DNA of 64,000 bases, taken from contig NC_088775.1 in assembly GCF_954871325.1 (NCBI RefSeq), positions 91,208,805 to 91,272,804 on the forward strand, given 5' to 3'. Below are positions 63,856 to 64,000 of the stretch, piece after piece. A program made the translations under genes and the position numbers. The notes under the pieces are model-generated. The model worked only from the letters and a program-made list of their open reading frames with translations. It made no database searches and had not been told where the DNA came from. Within the stretch, counting starts at the first letter, position 1, and every line of letters begins with the position of its first letter. Origin of the DNA: Gordionus sp. m RMFG-2023 (Eukaryota > Nematomorpha > Gordioida > Chordodea > Parachordodidae).

Positions 63856-64000
63856 GTTATGTTTTTTCCCCCTAAATTAAAAAAAGCAAGTATAACTTTG
63901 AGGCCGCATTCATAGTGGGATCAGATACGACACTATTTAACAGCTGATCGATCTTTTAAATCGGTTTATGAGAATCGATTTTTCTTTTATTTAAACCAAT

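Noticed and set aside
63897-63952. Candidate exon near the right edge (IDQLLNSVVSDPTMNAAS)
   Set aside because: The start overlaps words like a family A end (TTTAACAGCTGATC), and the phase does not match anything downstream.

Overview
This is an AT-rich, intron-rich animal (probably protostome invertebrate) nuclear segment. Conserved coding exons stand out as islands of higher GC in a background of A/T runs, microsatellites and small transposon relics. The phylum cannot be fixed from the sequence alone. All three recognisable protein-coding genes lie on the minus strand.

Region by region: (1) 237-5041 holds at least three exons of a Cys-rich extracellular-type protein, each exon one phase-1/phase-1 module. 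Its introns carry very long CTTTC, CTTT, GAAA, TTTTC and CCTT microsatellites. (2) 5042-17784 is a 12.7 kb gene-poor stretch of foldback elements, MITE families and G/C-homopolymer tracts. (3) 17785-23899 is a complete 13-exon gene for the 60S ribosomal export adaptor NMD3 (508 codons including the stop). (4) 23900-27973 is a 4 kb intergenic spacer with MITEs and a strong hairpin. (5) 27974 to beyond 63183 is one giant gene. The 40 exons I could join keep one open frame of 13,121 nt (about 4,372 residues) and code for a single-pass membrane protein. In N-to-C order it has Sushi/CCP modules, a calcium-binding EGF, a possible galactose-binding-like block, EGF, four more CCPs, HYR domains, ephrin-receptor-like (GCC2/GCC3) Cys repeats, about 14 EGFs, a LamG/pentraxin-like domain, another HYR, a second GCC2/GCC3 block, EGFs, a transmembrane helix and an Asn-rich tail of roughly 265 residues. 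This order plus the membrane anchor best fits the Uninflatable (Uif) family rather than secreted SVEP1. The N-terminus lies upstream of the window or in unrecognised exons.

Repeats: three small inverted-repeat families (called A, B and C here) have clear 8-bp target-site duplications, several perfect, as expected of hAT-type DNA transposons. A fourth foldback family (D), GC-rich hAT-like islands, and a nearly homogeneous 228-bp tandem array inside one intron of the giant gene complete the repeat content. NMD3 and the Uif-like protein have no evident functional link; their adjacency looks incidental. A genome-level oddity is that just over half of the splice acceptors inferred here end in AAG rather than the usual CAG/TAG.
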